A stretch of DNA of 64,000 nt, taken from assembly GCA_027943335.1 (NCBI GenBank), contig BSBK01006386.1:434001-498000 (forward strand), read 5' to 3'. The translations under genes and the position numbers were made by a program. Origin of the DNA: Chamaecyparis obtusa. Its lineage: Eukaryota; Streptophyta; Pinopsida; Cupressales; Cupressaceae. The notes beneath the pieces were generated by a model. It was not told the origin of the DNA. It saw nothing but the letters and a program-made list of their open reading frames with translations, and made no database searches. Below are positions 33,418-45,120 of the stretch, piece by piece. Each line of letters opens with the position of its first letter. Within the stretch, counting starts at the first letter, position 1.

Positions 33418-35940
33418 ATGACTATCACGACTAGAAGTGGAAAAAATTATCCCATTCAGAATACTGGTCAAGGTAGAAGTGAACCTGCTAATCAAGAAAT
33501 AGATCATCTTGAATCTATCACGAGATCTGAGCTTTGTGAGGGATCGTCAAGTTCTTCATTGAGTACTCTGAAAGATAGTCCATCTCAATCATCACCTTCA
33601 ATTTTCTAAGAGTTTTTTAATCCATTGTTTCAAGTGCAACCTGGTTTCTCATTTCAAGAACAAGACAACTCATTCTTCCAAGACAACTTATTATTTCATA
33701 ACTTTAGAAGACCATTCCCTCGGACTGATCCTATTATTGAAACTATTGCTCCCGCTGAAGATAGTGACTCATTTGAAATTGTTGATCCTCTTGATCTTGT
33801 TCTCGCACCAAAAGTTACCTTAGCTACGCCCTTTTAACATCGTTCATATCACTTTACTGAGGCTTCAATTGTTGCACAGTCCTACATTGACAAGATGGGA
33901 GATCCATTTGACTTCCAACCAGGCAAATACATCCAAACTCATAATCAATCTTAGAACAACCAATATCATGGTCAATCTTCTAATGACCAATGTCATGCTC
34001 AACCACAAAATGAGCAACATCACGGTCAATCTCAACATGACCAAAATCAGTCTTACAATGATGATCAATCTTGAAACAAACCTCAAGGGGATCAGCAAGT
34101 AGCATACCTCTATCGCCCTCTTCCATATGATCAAAACCAAGATGATCAACAACAAGACCAAATTCCAAGCATCTATGAGATTCTTGGTAATGAAGATGAT
34201 GTAATCACTCAGAATGATATAGCTGCTACTAAAGCTAATAAGAGTCTCATCAAAATGATGGAAATCATCCTTTTAGAGGAAAAGGAAAAGTACTTTCTTG
34301 AGTTGGCCCAACAAGGGGCCAAACTACCTCCAAATTACCAAGTTGAAACACTTGTAGATAAAAAGGAAGAGACTAAAACCACTAAGCTACAAAAGATGAT
34401 TAAGAATATGCAAGATCAGATTAGTCAACTTGCAAAGGAAAAGGATAAGCCCACACAACAATTCACAATGGATAGTATATGCCCTTTTCTGTTTGACAAA
34501 AGTATTTGCATGCCTCCTTTTCCAAAAGGAGTGGAGTTGCCTAAATATGACAAGTACATGGGTACAACAGATCTCCAAGATCATCTAAGAGAGTTTGGTG
34601 CTTTGTCCATGGAATTTATACACGATCAAACTTATGAAACTCTTTCCCCATAGCTTGGGTGGGCTAGCTATGGAATGGTTTTGTCGGTTACTCCCTGGGA
34701 TTAAGACTTTTGATGAGATCACTAATCTATTCCTTCAGCATTATTCTCACAACATTCAACACCCTGTCAACATTCATGATTTGTGTAACTTAAAACAATG
34801 ATAGGGAGAGCCTTTCTTGTCCTTTCTCCAAAGGTGGAGACAACTTTGCACGAAGTATCCTCACAAATTACCTGAATTTGAGAAACTTGACATCTTTTTG
34901 GACAATCTTGTCCTAGACTTTGGATATCAGGTGCAACTACAAGGTCCTTTAACCTTTGACAACATGATCAAACAGGTTGTGAGGATAGAGGCCATTACGG
35001 TTAAGAAAGGAGAACTAACTTTGAATAAGGATAATAAACAAGGATTCTCTTCAAACAAGGATAAAGGAAAGACTATCAACAAGAACAAAGACTTTGTGAA
35101 TGATGGAGTGGTTGATAATGTCATCGTGAAGCCTTCAAAGCCTATTTTTAATCTTACTTCTAGTATACAAGTAGCTAAGGCTATTGAAAAGACCACAATG
35201 AATAATCAACAAAATTTAAGATTTTCTAAGAACAAACCTTGGGCCTCTCAACCTAAGTGTGAATTCACTCCTTTAGGAGAGCCTCTTGATGTGGTCTATA
35301 AAACTCTTATACAGAATCAGGTCCTCACTCCTTTGGAAAAATGTCCTTATGACCCACAACCATGACCTCATTGGTGGAATGACAATGCATACTGCGACTA
35401 TCACCAAAACATTGGTCATAAGACTTCTACTTGTCTTCAACTAAAGCATAAGGTTCAAGATCTCATTGATAATGGTGACATTCTTGTGGACAACCATAAT
35501 AATAATTCAGACCATCAGGCATTTAAGGATCCTTTCCCTCCTCATGAGAAAGGAGAATCTTCCAAAGCTAAGAATACCAATGCCAAAGTCAATTACACGT
35601 ACACTGCTAATGATAATGTCATCAACATGATTGAACCTATTAAATTTGAGTATTGTGATGTGATTACTTTCAAGGGGAGTGGCGATACTTCCAAACCTAA
35701 GACTCCTTTCATCTTGCGTAGTTCTAGGTCTCATTTGTCTGAATCTGAACAAATTCAAGATTGTGCCAATGGTGTTACTCGATCATGTGGAAGGGTTGTT
35801 TTGAAAGGTCCTGATCCTCCTGTATCTGCTATGAAAAAAACCATGGATAAGACTACTATTGGTCCTACCAACAAAGCCTCAAAATTAGTTCATGCACCTA
35901 GAAATGCTAGTTATAGCATCTTAGATCAGCTCCAGTGAAC
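33418..35940 (+). pseudogene. gag of element B
   Basis: Starts at ATG 33418, and the first block is Ser-rich. A Gln/His/Asp-rich repeat region (33940-34150, G-Q-S-x-x-D-Q type) follows. The frame shifts between 34595 and 34653. The capsid-like retrotransposon gag domain covers about 34480-35000 (G-L-A-M-E-W-F, then L-K-Q and F-L-x-R-W). A knuckle of the C-x2-H-x4-H-x4-C type lies at 35393-35440. Stops at 33607, 34800 and 35365 interrupt it. It continues in frame toward the protease. Confidence 0.8.
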
Positions 35941-36928
35941 CAATGCTCAGATTACCATTTTTGAGTTGTTGAAGATCTCGCCTGCTCACAGGCAGATTTT
36001 GGATAAAGCCCTCATTGAGGCAAACATCCCCAAAGATCTTAATCTCAACTGGTTCCAATCTATGGTGGGTCATTTAACCTCACCGCATTATTTTTCCTTC
36101 TCTGAAGAAGATGATCACTCTCTGAGCCATCTGCATAATGCTCCCTTGCATATAGAAGTCATGATAGGTTCCAAGCATGTCCATCATGTGCTTATTGACA
36201 ATGGCACTGGCCTTAATATCTATTCTGCTAAGTTTCTTACTTAGCTAGGTTATGATGAGGATTGTATAGACTCCCACAAGAATATTACTATCAAAGCTTA
36301 TGATGAAGAAGAATGCAAATCCCAAGGCTTAGTTGTGGTACCTATCCATGTAGGACCTATTGAGAAAGATGTTACTTTTCAAGTTCTTGATATTCCTCTT
36401 GCCTACAACATCTTGTTGGGTAGGCCATGGATTCATGAGATGCAGGCTGTTCCATCTACATACCATCATTGCATCAAGTTTCCATTTCATGGAGCAAAAG
36501 TCACTGTGCCTGCCAACACAAACTACTCTTGCAATGCCCTTGTGCAATCCGCAGATAGTCTTGTTCCTGCTAATAGAGAATCCACTGAGTTCTATGATGC
36601 TAAGCTTAAAGAAATGGAAAAAACTTTAAAACTCAAGGATATAGGCATGGGAGAATATCGAATTGAACCTGTGCTATTGTTAGCGGCTCTTCCTTCATCT
36701 CCACATTCTTATGGGAGACCTTCTGAGAGTAACAAATCTGTCGCTAGCTCTCCCCAGATAGTCTATGATGGTGCCTTTTTCAAGGCTACAACACCCCTAG
36801 AGGATGAGGAAGAAGAAAGAGCTATCACAGCTTGGATCTATAAAGGAAAAGAAACAGCTGAAGCACTTTGGGTACAAAGGGAGTGGTCCTATAGGAATGA
36901 ATTACAATGGTTTACTGAAACCCATTGA
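35941..36928 (+). pseudogene. Aspartic protease of element B
   Basis: Retropepsin fold: the hydrophobic strand, then D-N-G-T at 36197-36208 (usual D-S/T/N-G-S/A), a stop at 36242, then D-I-P-L-A-Y-N-I-L-L-G-R-P-W at about 36390-36430, the family's L-L-G-R-P-W flap-to-C-terminal motif. The acid tail continues to 36928. The catalytic Asp is present. Confidence 0.8.
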
Positions 36929-37775
36929 AGCTATAGGTCCTCGCACAAAGGACACTACTGGCTTAGGCTTTAAAAAGACTCCCTTTCATCTAGGGACCAA
37001 GAAATTTGTGCCAGAACCTGAACCTGAACTTGAACCAAAATAATAATTTGAAGATACTACTCCAAAGGTGAATCCAGAGGCCAGCTCTAATGAGGATACT
37101 TTCCCATATCCCATTCCTCTAGAACTTGCTACACTCTTTGCAGAGCCAAATGAGCCTATCATACCTATCCATATGGTAGAAACTAATACTGAATCTGATG
37201 ACACCGCTTTAGTGCATCAATTCACATATGACCAATGGAAGGCAACTCTAAATGATGACCCTAGTTTTCAAGGTGAATGATACACACCACCATCTTTCCA
37301 AAAGCCGTTTGAATAAGATCAGTTGTAGCAAACCATTAATGCTACGAGGAATGAAGATGAGTTAGATGATACAATCAGTGCTAATGGAATTCCCTTATCA
37401 AGCATTACTAAAGCACATGAGTATGAGTTTGACTCTTTGTCTGATGCTACTTTTGATGTGGATATAGATGTTCTTCATGTATATGAAAACTTTCTCGAAG
37501 TAGGTGAAGGGTCTAGTGTTAGGACCCATGAATTATATGCCATTGGTGTTAACTTGTCCTCTACTTCTGATGTAGGGTCTCATAGGGATTCAAATGCTAC
37601 TTTGGATGAGATCTCTCTAGGTCTTGAATTACTCAGCCATGCTTTTGATGATTATACCATGAATGCAATTGAACCAGCCACTACTTCCCTTTCACTCAAA
37701 AAACCCGATCTAATAAACTGGAACTCCCCTACCTCATCCAATGAAGTCCTAACATTCCAGAGTGATTACCTCTAG
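36804..37775 (+). pseudogene. G-patch-like motif and acidic PR-RT spacer of element B
   Basis: After a frame change, 36860-36990 encodes G-Y-K-G-S-G-P-I-G, then N-G-L-L-K-P-I, then G-L-G-F. That is the Gly spacing of a G-patch (aromatic-x-x-G-x-G-x-x-G ... G ... P-I ... G-L-G-F). A Pro-Glu repeat and an acidic spacer rich in Ser and Thr run to 37775, with no known domain. G-patch motifs bind RNA or activate helicases in host proteins, and one follows the protease in betaretroviruses. Confidence 0.6.
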
Positions 37776-37804
37776 CCTATTATCTCCATTCTATTGAACC
37801 TATA

Positions 37805-38960
37805 ATGTCCTCCACCAGTGAAGGAAGTGTTAGCATGACAGAGACAAATATTGAGTATCTTAGTCAAAAAATTAAAAGAAGAAAAAATAGATGCTCTGAT
37901 GGTGAAAACCACATTGTGGCAGTATCAGAGCCAAAAATAGTAAAAATAAAAGATGTATCCGAGGGTGAAAACCTTTCTGAGGGACCCAAGGATGAAATAC
38001 TTGATACTCTCCTGAGCCATTTTCAAGAGAGATCATTAGTATTGATTGAGTTGACACAACCAATGGATTTGGGTACTAAGGCTGCTCCGCAAATTATTCA
38101 TCTAGCATAGTCATTATCTACAAAAGAAAAGGAAGAGTTCAATAGCTTCTTTCAAAGAAAGAAAATAAACTTTGCATGGACTTACTCAGATATGCCTGGA
38201 TTAGACCCCAATCTAATCATGCACCATTTGTCCATTGCACCAGGTATTAAACCTATCAAACAAAAGCTTTGAAAGATGCATCCACACATGACACTTTTAG
38301 TCAAAGCAGAGCTAGAGAAGCTTCTTAAGGCTGGTTTCATAAGGACTATTGATTATGCAAAGTGGATTTCAAATATTGTTCTAGTCACCAAACATGATAA
38401 ATCCATTCGTGTGTGCACAAACTTCTAGGATCTAAACAAGGAATGCCCAAAAGATGACTTCCCATTGCCTAATATTGATATGATAGTGGATATGACAATA
38501 GGTTATGAAATGTATTCCTTGATGGATGGCTTTTCTGGATATAATCAAATAAAAATTGTGCCAAAAGATCAAGAAAATACTGCTTTCATGCCTGGGGCAC
38601 CTTTTGCTGGAATGTCATGCCCTTTGGGCTTAAGAATGCTGGAGCAACATATCAGAGAGTGGTCACTACCATTTTCCATGATATGATGCACACAACTATG
38701 GAATATTATGTGGATGATACTTTGGCCAAAAGCATGAGGTGAAAAACTCACCTTACAGATTTGGGTCCCTTACTTGACCGCATGGAACAATTTAGTCTCA
38801 GACTTAATCCCAAAAAAATGTGCATTCGGTGTTACTTCTGGGAAACTCTTGGGTTACATTATTTTAGCTAAGGGCATATAAGTTGATCTAGAAAAGGTTC
38901 AAGCTATTATGGACATGCCTCCACCTAAGAACATCAGTCATATGAGAGGACTTCAAGGAA
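37805..38960 (+). pseudogene. Reverse transcriptase of element B
   Basis: An upstream linker (37805-38250) is followed by the RT blocks: G-F-I-R-T-I at about 38335, V-C-T-N-F (D lost from V-C-x-D-F) then a TAG, D-F-P-L-P-N-I-D at about 38456, L-M-D-G-F-S-G-Y-N-Q-I at about 38520, M-P-F-G-L-K-N-A-G-A-T-Y-Q at about 38620 in a shifted frame, and Y-V-D-D at 38707-38718. At least two frame changes and several stops (one at Gln in L-Q-G-R-L-Q). Confidence 0.85.
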
Positions 38961-39569
38961 GGCTATAATCTATTCAGTGCTTCATTTCACAGTTGGCTGA
39001 AAAATCACAACCATTCACTAAAACTTTACATAAGGGTGTGACTTATGAATGGAATGAAGAATGTGACAAGGGACTCACTCAAATAAAACATTATCTTGCT
39101 AATCCACCAATTTTGATTTCTCCTATTAATGGGAAGCCACTTATACTATACATCTTAGCCATGAATACATCTTTGGGTGCTCTCCTAGCTCAAGAAGATC
39201 AAAACAACAAAGAGAGCCATTTATTATATCAGCAGAACATTGGTCTCTTATGAGATGAACTATTCAATCATTGAAAAAGCTTGTCTAGCTGTAGTGTTCA
39301 CTTCACAGAAACTACAACATTATATGCTCGCTCACACTACAAGACTTATTGCAAAAATTGATCGACTAAGTTACTTACTGAGCAAGGCTGCTCTCATGGG
39401 TAGATTAGAAAAATGGGTTATGATACTCAGTGAATTTGACATTGATTATGTGGAAATAAAAGCTATTAAAGGACAAGCAATTGCTGATCAGTTGGTGGAG
39501 GCTCCTCTAAAAGATCACCAGCCTTTGAACATTGAATTCCCAGATAAATCCATCAGGCTTCTCACACAT
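38961..39569 (+). pseudogene. Ty3-type RNase H of element B, active site degraded
   Basis: Follows RT directly. The strand that should carry the first catalytic Asp reads L-Y-I-L-A-M-N, so the Asp is missing, yet S-L-G-A-L-L-A-Q and Y-S-I-I-E-K-A-C-L-A-V-V are normal for the family. A frame change lies at 39240-39253. Fits the general Tat pattern of a decayed gypsy RNase H backed by an aRH. Confidence 0.8.
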
Positions 39570-39951
39570 CAGTCTTGGAGCATGTTCTTTGATGGATCAT
39601 TCACTCAACAAGGATCAGGTGCAGGCATTCTATTTATAACACCTCAAAGATATTCATTTCCTAAAGCTTACAAAATGTTGTTTCCCTGCACAAAGAACAT
39701 AGTTGAATATGAAGCTGTCATTAATGGTATAAAGATAGCCATTGAATGGCATGTGGATGAGCTCAAGGTTTTTAAAGACTCTCAGTTAATCATCAACCAA
39801 GTTAATGATGTCTATCAAAAAAAGGATGACAAGCTAGTGCCTTACAAATGAATGGTGGATGATCTCAAATAATATTTTGCACACATTTCCTTCCAGCAAA
39901 TTTCAAGGGCAGACAATAAAGCAACCGATACTATGGCCCCTCTCGCCTCAA
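39570..39951 (+). pseudogene. Archaeal-type RNase H (aRH) of element B
   Basis: F-F-D-G-S at about 39585, V-E-Y-E-A at about 39705, F-K-D-S-Q-L-I at about 39770, and the last acidic position in A-T-D-T-M-A at about 39925: all four catalytic acids present. One TGA (39849) and one TAA interrupt it. Position between RH and integrase is the standard Tat arrangement and serves as the reference against which element A looks unusual. Confidence 0.82.
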
Positions 39952-41321
39952 TGTTACAGATGCTAGAAAATAACTTGAGACACGAATTCTTGGTGGAGAC
40001 ATTATGCTACCCAACCTATGACATTCCTGAATCTAGGATGATCTATTTAGTTATTGGGCATGATTCATTCCGCTACCACCATATCTATTCCTACCTTTGT
40101 GACCAAATCATTCTAGACACCTATACCCAGAATGAAAAGTGTCACCTAATTTGTAATGCTTCATGGTATGTCATCATAGAAAATGACTTGTATAGATGGG
40201 GTCTAGATGGTACCCTCCTTAGGTGTCTAGAGCCCGATGACTCTAAACATGTGTTAACTAAGGTACATGAAGGTATCTATGGGTCTCATTCAAGTGGTCT
40301 AATTTTAGCTCGTAAAATTATTAGAGATGGTTAGTACTGGCCGGATATGGAGAAAGAAGTTGTTCAATATGCTAAGGCTTGTAAATAGTGCCAATTTCAT
40401 GGGAATTTGATCCATGCTCCTGCTAAAGAGCTTATTCCTTTCATTAGTTTCTGGCCATTTCAACATTGGGGCTTTGACTTGGTGGGTTAGATACATCCTT
40501 CTTCTTACAGGGGACATAAGTTCACCATCACCACTACAAACTACTTTACTAAATGGGTTGAGGTAGTCCCTCTAACTATAGCTGATGGCAAGTCTGTGGC
40601 TATGTTTATATTAAACTATATCATCTGTAGATATGGTGTACCCTCATCCATTATCACTGATAATGGGGGCAATAACAAAGACTTGAAAGAGTTATGCACC
40701 AAATTCAGGATCATTCAGTATTGGTTATCTATCTATTATCCCTAGGGTAAAGGACAAGCAAAAGCTTCTAATAAGAAAATTCTAAAACTCTTGCACAGAA
40801 CAATTCATAAATCTAGTAGGGATTGGCACCTCTAGATTAATTCAGCTTTATGGGCCTATATAACAAGCATTCAAACAACAACGAGGGCCACACCCTTTGC
40901 CTTGGTTTATGGAGAAAATGTAGTATTGCCTATTGAGGTCAAGATTCCTACATTGCGAGTCTCTCTGAGGGGCCTCATCACTAATGAAGAAAATAGAATA
41001 TCTTGACTACAAGAGCTAGAGTTACTGGATGAACATCAGAAGGTGGCATTCGATCATTTTTGAGCATACCAAAAGACAATGTCAAAAGCCTACAATAAGA
41101 AAGTCAAACAAAGGGAATTCCAAGTGGGTGATCTCGTCCTGAGAGAAAACCCCAAAAACCAACAGCACCAAGTCCAGAAAGGGAAATTTGAACCAAACTG
41201 GCTTGGTCCATACATTATTATTGCAACATTTGGTTTTGGTGCTTATCAACTCTCCACTACTGAAGGAGAGAAAATCAAAGAGCTGATCAACACTCTTCAT
41301 CTTAAGAAGTTCTATAGTTGA
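39952..41321 (+). pseudogene. Integrase of element B, catalytic triad lost
   Basis: The zinc domain at about 40267-40395 (H, H, C, C) is interrupted by two TAGs. In the core the first Asp is Asn (T-T-T-N-Y-F), the second is intact (I-T-D-N-G), and the Glu is Lys (G-Q-A-K-A-S-N-K). Both changes are G-to-A transitions. Further stops at Gln and Arg positions. The C-terminus has V-G-D-L-V-L-R and the H-L-K-K-F-Y-S end at 41321. No chromodomain. Confidence 0.88.
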
Positions 41322-41730
41322 GACATTTCTTGTATGCTCATGTACATACTTATTGATCCTGAAAAAATCCAAAAAAATGATATATTGTCAAAAATCCTAA
41401 AAAACTGCAAAATATCCTGAAAAAATGACCATCTTAGTGAAAACCTAGTAAACAGGCGCTTTGATGTATCTATTATCCTGGTGAAAACCTGGTAAACAGG
41501 CACCTTGATAATACTCAAAAAATAGAAAATTTGAAAAAATACAAAAAAATGAAAAATACAAAAAAAATGAGATATTAAAAAATGCAAAAAAATAAAAAAA
41601 GAGAAAAGTACAAAAAAATTGAAAAAGAAAAAAAATGTGCCATTGATGAAAACCTAGCAAACATGTGTCATGGTAGCAAAAATAGAATCTCTGCCAAGAT
41701 GGTGAAAACCTGGTAAACAAGTGCATCTTG
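41322..41730 (+). repeat. Post-integrase motif GGTGAAAACCTGG...AAACAGGCGC x4 around an A-rich tract
   Basis: Copies at 41434-41459, 41479-41504, 41644-41668 and 41701-41724. Between copies 2 and 3 lies an extremely A-rich stretch (41515-41640) of AAAAAATG/AAAAAATAC words. Minus-strand Phe-rich ORFs across it are artefacts. The same motif occurs once behind the integrase of element U (62715-62737), also next to an A-rich tract. Confidence 0.8.
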
Positions 41731-41948
41731 TTTCCCTGAAGCTATATCTCATCTTAGCACCACTTGGCTTTTAGTTTCCTGCTTCAATTTGCTTTCCCGC
41801 TTTCCTGCTTTAGTTTGCTAGCTCATGCACTTGCTTTCTGTTATCTTCGAGATTTTGCTCGACTCTTCATGGATTGGAACTAGTCACACTTGGGGCACCT
41901 TCCTAGTCTAGGGGGCATTGTCCTATTGCTTTCAGAGATGCTTTCTTG

Positions 41949-42280
41949 CATCAGTCACCAGTGGTTCTCTCTGCATTTGCCTACTAATGCCCAGCTATTT
42001 TGAGATCTCTCTTCTTGAGGATCTCTCATGTATCGATCACCAGTGGTTCTCACTGTGCTTGCCTACTGATACCTAGCTATCGCTTAGATCTTTCTTTTAA
42101 GGATCCCTTGTACATCAATCACCAGTGGTTCTCACTATGTCTGCCTGCTGATGTTTCACTAAGTATTTTTTGAGATCTCTCTCCTTGAGGATCTCTTTTG
42201 TATCGTTCACCAACATTTCTTGCTATGTCTGCCTGCCGATATTTTGTTTAGCTCTCCGATCTTCTTGTCGAGATGAGTTT
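41949..42280 (+). repeat. Four tandem copies of an ~82-bp unit
   Basis: The shared anchor TCACCAGTGGTTCTC occurs at 41955, 42037 and 42119, with a diverged copy at 42207, so spacings are 82, 82 and 88 bp. Each unit also carries GCCTACTGAT-like and GAGATCTCTCTTCTTGAGGA-like blocks. Non-coding. The neighbouring 42281-43629 has no gene I can support. Confidence 0.85.
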
Positions 42281-43629
42281 TCACACTGTAATCTTCCGAT
42301 TTGACTTCAATCCACTTGAACACAAACATAAATTGAAACTAAAACTAAATTTGTGATTCTCTGAAGCATGCTAAGATTTTCTCTTTTATGTGTTTGTTCT
42401 TTCATTTTTTCATTTCCCCTCGAGCGAATCTAAGATGTCTTTCTTGACTGAGAAACGCGAAGACTGGGGGCATGATATTTTTCTTTTCTTTTTGTTTGTT
42501 GGTTTAGTTCCAATGATCCAATGAATCTATCTAAGAGGAGTACCCATTGTGAGAGCCTTTGTCTCATGTTGGATGGCCATGTGTACCTCAACTCCTTTTA
42601 TATGGATGCTTTGGTGAGGTTGGATCTTCTCCTTTTTTGTTTGAGTGACTTCTTTCTACTATCGATGAAATTATAAATGCTTGTCCTACTAAGTGAACGT
42701 AAGGGTCATTGCAAGAAATCTTTGGCAAAAGAAGGAACTCTCATGTGTCTAGTGTGTTTGTTCACAAGCAACATTCAGGTCATTCTAGCAATTATACTTT
42801 GATGCTTATGTTAACTTGCTAAATCAAAAGGAATAGGTGTTCAGGTCATTCTGGCTTCTTGTGCCTTAATGCTTACACCTCATTCCGAAAAATCTAAGAC
42901 TTTTGTCATATTCATATTCTCATGATTGAAATTTAAGTGAGGGTTGTATGGCATCTTGCGAATGTCCATTGCTAAAAACTCTATGATGATAATGCGATGA
43001 GTCCAACAACCAAGTCCTATGGTTGCGTCTAGTTTAGGCTTGCATTTTCATTCTAGGCTTGCATTGAGAAAGTGTTTGGTGCTCTCTTGATTATCTTTTG
43101 GATCTCTTCATCAAAGGTCCTCATCTTTCATCCCTGGTTAATCATGATTGCACAAGTTTTTGGGATCGAAATTGAAATCTAACATCTCTAGATAGCTCAA
43201 AATCATGTTTTTAATCATGGGATCCTTTGGGGTTAGGCACTTGTGCAGTCAGCCTTCTGGCATCATTTTCCTGCCAAATCCTCATCTTTTCATCATTTTC
43301 TTGAGATCTTCAATCTTTTCATCAAAGTCAACTCTAGTCAACCATGGTCAAACTTGGTCAACAAGACCTCCCAATTGCTTCAAATTACTTCTGCAACTTC
43401 TTGAATCTAGTCTGATTACTTCTATGTTGCAACCTCTTGTTGGAAATCATCCTTTTGATATGTCATCTTTCAATTCCACTCTTGAGGGGGTAGGATGATT
43501 ACATCATTTGAATCTTGTTGAGCTAGTCTCTTATCAATCCGATCTAAATCAAAGTCCTCACTGCTTGGGGCATCTCTTCACTTTGGAGCATCTTTGCACC
43601 TTGCATCTTGTCATCTTGTCATCTATCTT

Positions 43630-43935
43630 TTAAGGTATCTGAGCAATCTAACTCGGATCCTCAGAAATCAAGCTTCGTTCTAAAGATGGTTCTCAAAATC
43701 TTTTAGGTATTGGGGCAATCTAACCCTAATTCTTGAGAGTCAAGCTTCATTCTGGAGATGGCTCTTGAAGTCTCTTTTGGACCATTATTTGGGTAATCTA
43801 ACCCGGGTCTCAAAGGGCTAAGCTTCATATTGGGGCAATCCAACCCTGATTTTGGAGATTAGTCCTAAATCTACATCTATCATCATTCGATCAATCAGTA
43901 TTGGGGCAATCTAACCTTGATTCCGGTCTCCTCTC
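43630..43935 (+). repeat. Five degenerate tandem copies of a ~70-bp unit
   Basis: The anchor TATTGGGGCAATCTAACC or a variant occurs near 43636, 43708, 43787, 43829 and 43899, each followed by a TCAAGCTTCATTCTGGAGAT-like block. Spacing is uneven (40-80 bp), pointing to partial losses. Confidence 0.75.
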
Positions 43936-44119
43936 AAGTTCTCATTAGATCGTTGTCTTCACAATCTAACTTAAACTTTGGAAAATCATGCCTCATTCTG
44001 GAGGTGTTTCTACATTTCGATCTATTTTGGTGTCTTCGCATCCTAACCTTGACATCTTGAAATCTCATATGTCACGTCAAACTATTCTTTGAATCAACGT
44101 GTTGCTCACACATCAATTC

Positions 44120-44132
44120 AAAGAGGGGCAAA
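44120..44132 (+). promoter_or_regulatory. Polypurine tract of element B
   Basis: AAAGAGGGGCAAA ends one base before the 3' LTR start TG (44133). The same tract, with one extra A, is used by element U on the minus strand (57470-57483). Confidence 0.9.
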
Positions 44133-45115
44133 TGTAATACCCCAAAATTGGCACCTAATAAGTTCAATCAATTTTGGTACATTTTCTTCAATTTCATATC
44201 ATCAAAGTCCTATTTTACTAGGCAATTTTCTCTCTCCTATCTAACTTTATTTTGACTTGATGTCAATTGCAAAAACCCTAATTTGCATTAATCTCACACT
44301 ATAATTAATTCCTAAGTTTTCAACTTTATTAGCTAAATAATCCCTATGATAAATTGATTTAATTCTAAAGTCCTAAGTGCTTTAAATTAAATTAAAAATC
44401 CACCCCCTTTAGATAATACACATAAAAGGAATTAATCTTATTTAGTTATTTGAATGGACACCTCTTTATTTGAATTTAATAATTTAAATTACTCGAAGAG
44501 TTACCCATATTTGGCAATAATTCATTCTCTTAATTAAATAAATCTTTCAATATTTGTCTCAATTGGGAATGAAGAGTCAACCGTTTCATTTCAAGAACCT
44601 CTTCATTCTCTCCCTGGGCTTGTCTATATAATGAACCTTCTTCCTCATTCTAAAAGAGGACAATTTGAGAGCACATAAACTATAGTGAATTTTTGTCTCA
44701 ACTATTTCATATTTTCAAAGCTTTTATTACATAATTAGTTTAATTCTCATTTTAGTGTTAATTACATTCTCATAGTAGATTAATTTGCTTATTGTTATTA
44801 GCCTAATTGCACATTTCTTTCAATTTTTTAGATTAATTGCATCTTCATTCTTAGATTTAATTGCATAATCATCTTAGCTTAATTTCATTTTGTTCAATCT
44901 TTCATGCTTTTAAATCCTTCATCTTAGTTTGGTCTAATGGTTGTCGGCTCTCCAATCTGAGAGTAATTAAACACCCCAACTAATTAGGAGGCAATAGGTC
45001 AAATCGATAGAATGATGTGAATGGGTAACTCATACTCAATTTCATGATTCGATGATCGAGCAATGACTATGTTGTGTCTATGGCTGGATTAGAGGTCCAC
45101 GTTTAGCTATAAACA
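44133..45115 (+). repeat. 3' LTR of element B
   Basis: 983 bp, identical in length to the 5' LTR. Starts TGTAATACCCC, ends TATAAACA. Confidence 0.95.
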
Positions 45116-45120
45116 AACTT
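45116..45120 (+). repeat. Target-site duplication of element B, right (AACTT)
   Basis: Matches 30230-30234 exactly. Confidence 0.95.

Larger units (their letters stand above)
30235..45115 (+). mobile_element. Element B: complete Tat-like Ty3/gypsy retrotransposon, 14.9 kb
   Basis: Both LTRs are 983 bp, start TGTAATACCCC and end TATAAACA, with a PBS, a PPT and an AACTT target duplication. Domain order is gag, zinc knuckle, PR, G-patch-like, RT, RH, aRH, INT. It has a 2.2-kb leader and a 2.8-kb repeat-rich tail. I counted about 39 LTR differences by eye (about 4 %). Frames change at least four times and stops are frequent, so it could move only with proteins from elsewhere. The aRH after RH is the arrangement known for the Tat lineage. 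Confidence 0.95.

Noticed and set aside
33865..34168. Leu/Ile-rich minus-strand ORFs
   Set aside because: Antisense shadow of the Gln/His/Asp-rich repeat in element B gag.
41312..41726. Phe-rich minus-strand ORFs that look like membrane proteins
   Set aside because: Antisense of the A-rich post-integrase tract; no start context or conserved domain.
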